Shown: positions 4,181 through 6,260 of the stretch, piece by piece
How the letters are laid out: each line of letters starts with the position of its first letter
Position numbering within the stretch: position 1 is the stretch's first letter
Assembly: GCA_023461135.1 (NCBI GenBank)
Contig: JAEWNX010000177.1
Span: 1-6,260, forward strand
Source: Pseudomonadota bacterium
Lineage (GTDB): Bacteria; Pseudomonadota; Alphaproteobacteria; Caulobacterales; Aquidulcibacteraceae
Length of the DNA: 6,260 nucleotides
Direction: 5' to 3'
The notes under the pieces: model-generated
The model's database searches: none
Told to the model about the DNA's origin: nothing
What the model saw: the letters and a program-made list of their open reading frames with translations, nothing else
Made by a program: the position numbers and the translations under genes

Positions 4181-6260
4181 ATGGAAGCCATCGCGCGCCG
4201 CGCCGCAGCGCCTGTGTTCGTGCTCGCGCTTTTTTCCAGCGCCGCGCTGATCTTCGTTTTACAACCCTTGTTCGCGCGCATGGTGACGCCGCTCTTGGGC
4301 GGCTCGCCCCAGGTCTGGAACACGTCAATGGCGTTCTTCCAGGCCGCGCTGCTGCTGGGGTACCTCTACGCCCACCTGCTGCAACGCGTGAAAGATCTCC
4401 GGGTGCAGGCGATCGTGCACGTGCTTGTGCTCGCCGCGGCCTGGCTCGTCCTGCCTGTCCACGTCACAGAGCTGCTGGGCCAGCCAAATTCCGACCACCC
4501 GGCGTTCTGGCTTGTCGGCGTGCTCGCGCTTTCCGTCGGAGCGCCCTTCGCGGCTGCTTCTGCAACGGCGCCGCTGCTGCAGGCCTGGTACGCGCGCACC
4601 GGCCGCAGCGACGCGCACGATCCGTATTATCTCTACGCCGCCAGCAACCTCGGCAGCTTCGGCGGCCTGTTGGCGTATCCGATCGTCATCGAGCCATTGC
4701 TCGGCGCGCATGCGCAGAGCGGCGCATGGAGCGCCGGCTATGTGCTGGTCGCCGCGTTGATCGCGCTCGCCGCCGGCATCGCGCTCGCCGCGCACGGCGA
4801 TGCGCCGAAGCCGCTCGAACATGCGGCGGGCCCGCCGAGTTGGCGGCAGCGAGGCTATTGGGTCGCCGCCGCCGCAGTGCCATCAGCGCTCTCGCTGGCC
4901 GTCACGCTGCACATCACCACGGACGTGGCCTCGGCGCCGATGCTGTGGGTTGCCCCGCTCGCGATCTATCTCGCCACATTCGTGCTCGCTTTCGCGCGCG
5001 GCGGCGAAAAGCTCGAACCGGCCACGCTGCTTATCCATCCGTTCGCGCTCGCGTTGATGGTGATGGCGTACACGTCCTCGGGAAATTGGGTGGCCTCGGT
5101 GACCGCCATTCTCGGCGGCTTCTTCTTCAGCGCGCTCGTGTGTCATCTGGCGTTGACGCGTACCCGGCCGAGCGCGGACCGGCTCACGGAATTCTATCTG
5201 TTCGTATCGCTGGGCGGCGTGCTTGGCGGATCCTTCGCGGCCTTGGTTGCGCCGCTCGTGTTCAACAACATCTACGAATACCCGCTGGCGCTGGCCGCCG
5301 TTTGCTTGTTCCGCCCGCGCGGCCCAGGCGCAATGCCGCGCCTGAGCGACGCATCGCTCGCGAGCGCGGCGGCGATGCTCGTGCTGGCCGTGCTGCTGAT
5401 GCGATGGGACCATCTTGATTGCGTCATCATTTTCGGCGCGCTCGGCGCCGCGGCGGCGTTGATCGCCGCCGGGTGGGGCGATGAGAGCAGGCCTGCCCCG
5501 TTCCGCTACGCGTTTCTTGCCGTCGCCGCGCTGTACGCGATCCTGCTAATCTGGACGGCGTTCAACCTCGACGCCGTGTTCTTGCGTCAAGTCGTCGAAG
5601 GACGCGCCAATCTCGAAACCCGCGCGCCATGGAACTACCTGCTGATGGCGTCGAGCTTCCTCGTGCTGCTCTTCTCCGTCCACGCCACGGTACAGCCCCG
5701 GCGCGACAATCGCCGCGTGGCCGATTTCGCGCTCGGTCTGACCATTCCGTCGGCGGTGCTGGTGATCATGGTCGTGCTCACCGGAGAGCGCATGAACGCC
5801 AATGCGCTGAGCGTGATGGGCGTCCTCTTCTGCGCACTCGCGCTCTTCCTCAATCGCATGCGGCCGTTCGTGCTGGCGGGCCTCGTGCTGGTGACGTTCG
5901 CGATCATCATGCTCGACGACGTGCGCGGCGTCCGCATCATCACACAAGAGCGCAGCTTCTTTGGCGTGCTGCGCACCCGGGTGGTCGAAGACCGCGACGA
6001 TCCCAGCGTGCCGCCGCTGCGCATCCTGATGCACGGCACCACCATTCACGGCGCGCAACTGGCGACGCCTGAACTCGCGCGCCAGCCGCTGACGTACTAC
6101 CACCCCCGCACGGCTCTGGGCGAGGCGATCCTTGCGGGCCTCAGCACGAACGAGTCGTCGGATCTTGCGCTGATCGGCCTCGGCGCCGGTTCAACGGCTT
6201 GTCTGATGCGCCCGGAAGATCGACTGACCATCTTCGAGATCGACCCGGCCGTGGTGCGCC
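4181..6260 (+). CDS. Fused polytopic membrane / spermidine-synthase-like protein (3' end outside window)
   Basis: The frame stays open from ATG 4181 to the window edge, giving 693 residues without a stop. Residues 1 to about 580 form a polytopic membrane domain with at least 14 hydrophobic stretches. It carries motifs I know from fused MFS/spermidine-synthase proteins: LLGGSPQVWNTSMAFFQA (38-55), YYLYAASNLGS (149-159), LTEFYLFVSLGGVLGG (335-350) and FNNIYEYPLA (361-370). The soluble domain then begins: RSFFGVLR (591-598), MHGTTIHGAQ (617-626), YYH (639-641), the nucleotide-binding loop GLGAGS (666-671) and the acidic strand end FEID (685-688). These are the first elements of the aminopropyltransferase/methyltransferase Rossmann fold. 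The rest of that fold, including downstream catalytic residues, lies beyond the edge. The domain probably binds decarboxylated SAM or a related nucleotide at the membrane, but the substrate is not established. Promoter: GATAAT at 4117-4122 is a weak -10 candidate without a clear -35. Confidence 0.93.
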   Translation, partial: MEAIARRAAAPVFVLALFSSAALIFVLQPLFARMVTPLLGGSPQVWNTSMAFFQAALLLGYLYAHLLQRVKDLRVQAIVHVLVLAAAWLVLPVHVTELLGQPNSDHPAFWLVGVLALSVGAPFAAASATAPLLQAWYARTGRSDAHDPYYLYAASNLGSFGGLLAYPIVIEPLLGAHAQSGAWSAGYVLVAALIALAAGIALAAHGDAPKPLEHAAGPPSWRQRGYWVAAAAVPSALSLAVTLHITTDVASAPMLWVAPLAIYLATFVLAFARGGEKLEPATLLIHPFALALMVMAYTSSGNWVASVTAILGGFFFSALVCHLALTRTRPSADRLTEFYLFVSLGGVLGGSFAALVAPLVFNNIYEYPLALAAVCLFRPRGPGAMPRLSDASLASAAAMLVLAVLLMRWDHLDCVIIFGALGAAAALIAAGWGDESRPAPFRYAFLAVAALYAILLIWTAFNLDAVFLRQVVEGRANLETRAPWNYLLMASSFLVLLFSVHATVQPRRDNRRVADFALGLTIPSAVLVIMVVLTGERMNANALSVMGVLFCALALFLNRMRPFVLAGLVLVTFAIIMLDDVRGVRIITQERSFFGVLRTRVVEDRDDPSVPPLRILMHGTTIHGAQLATPELARQPLTYYHPRTALGEAILAGLSTNESSDLALIGLGAGSTACLMRPEDRLTIFEIDPAVVR

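Noticed and set aside
4018..5418. A 466-codon plus-strand ORF overlapping the CinA-C start and the membrane fusion gene
   Set aside because: Its product is arginine- and alanine-rich and resembles no family. The frame starting at 4181 encodes a recognisable membrane protein over the same bases with a good ribosome site.
5546..6103. A 185-codon minus-strand ORF rich in H, E, R and Q
   Set aside because: It is antisense to the membrane and soluble-domain junction of the fusion protein, and its composition is that of a shadow frame.

Overview
The window looks like a GC-rich bacterial chromosome, most likely an alphaproteobacterium. The evidence is strong GC bias at third codon positions, a LipA N-terminus of the alphaproteobacterial type, and the gene order lipA, COQ10/RatA-like START protein, stand-alone CinA-C protein, which I know from many alphaproteobacteria. 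I see no rRNA, tRNA, CRISPR array, insertion sequence, integrase or phage gene, and no compositional break that would suggest a recent insertion.

Layout. On the minus strand (4-1917) lie a 522-residue AMP-forming acyl-ACP/acyl-CoA synthetase and, 18 bp downstream of its stop, a small 108-residue lipoprotein. These probably form a two-gene operon. A 208-bp divergent intergenic region (1918-2125) holds a perfect 6-bp inverted repeat around an AT-rich core, a 6-bp GC hairpin, an unused Shine-Dalgarno-like tract, and short ORFs that could be leader peptides. On the plus strand, lipA (2126-3091) is followed with no gap by a COQ10/RatA-like START-domain gene (3092-3562). That gene converges on, and overlaps by 23 bp, a minus-strand gene for a CinA C-terminal-domain nicotinamide-nucleotide amidase (3540-4031). 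After a 149-bp divergent gap, a plus-strand gene starts at 4181 and runs off the right edge. It encodes a long polytopic membrane domain fused to a spermidine-synthase-like methyltransferase-fold domain, of which only the beginning is present.

How the genes fit together. The left half concerns acyl groups and cofactors: the synthetase activates fatty acids, LipA turns octanoyl groups into lipoyl cofactors for the 2-oxoacid dehydrogenases, and the COQ10-like protein probably serves ubiquinone function in respiration. The CinA-C protein belongs to pyridine-nucleotide salvage. The fused membrane/aminopropyltransferase-like protein belongs to a family whose substrate is poorly established.

This is mostly ordinary housekeeping DNA and I do not see a clear new multi-gene system. 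The best leads are the membrane-fused spermidine-synthase-like protein, the acyl-ACP synthetase that matches the C-terminal half of Aas without the acyltransferase half, the structured lipA/synthetase divergent region, and a bulged dyad across the convergent stop codons.
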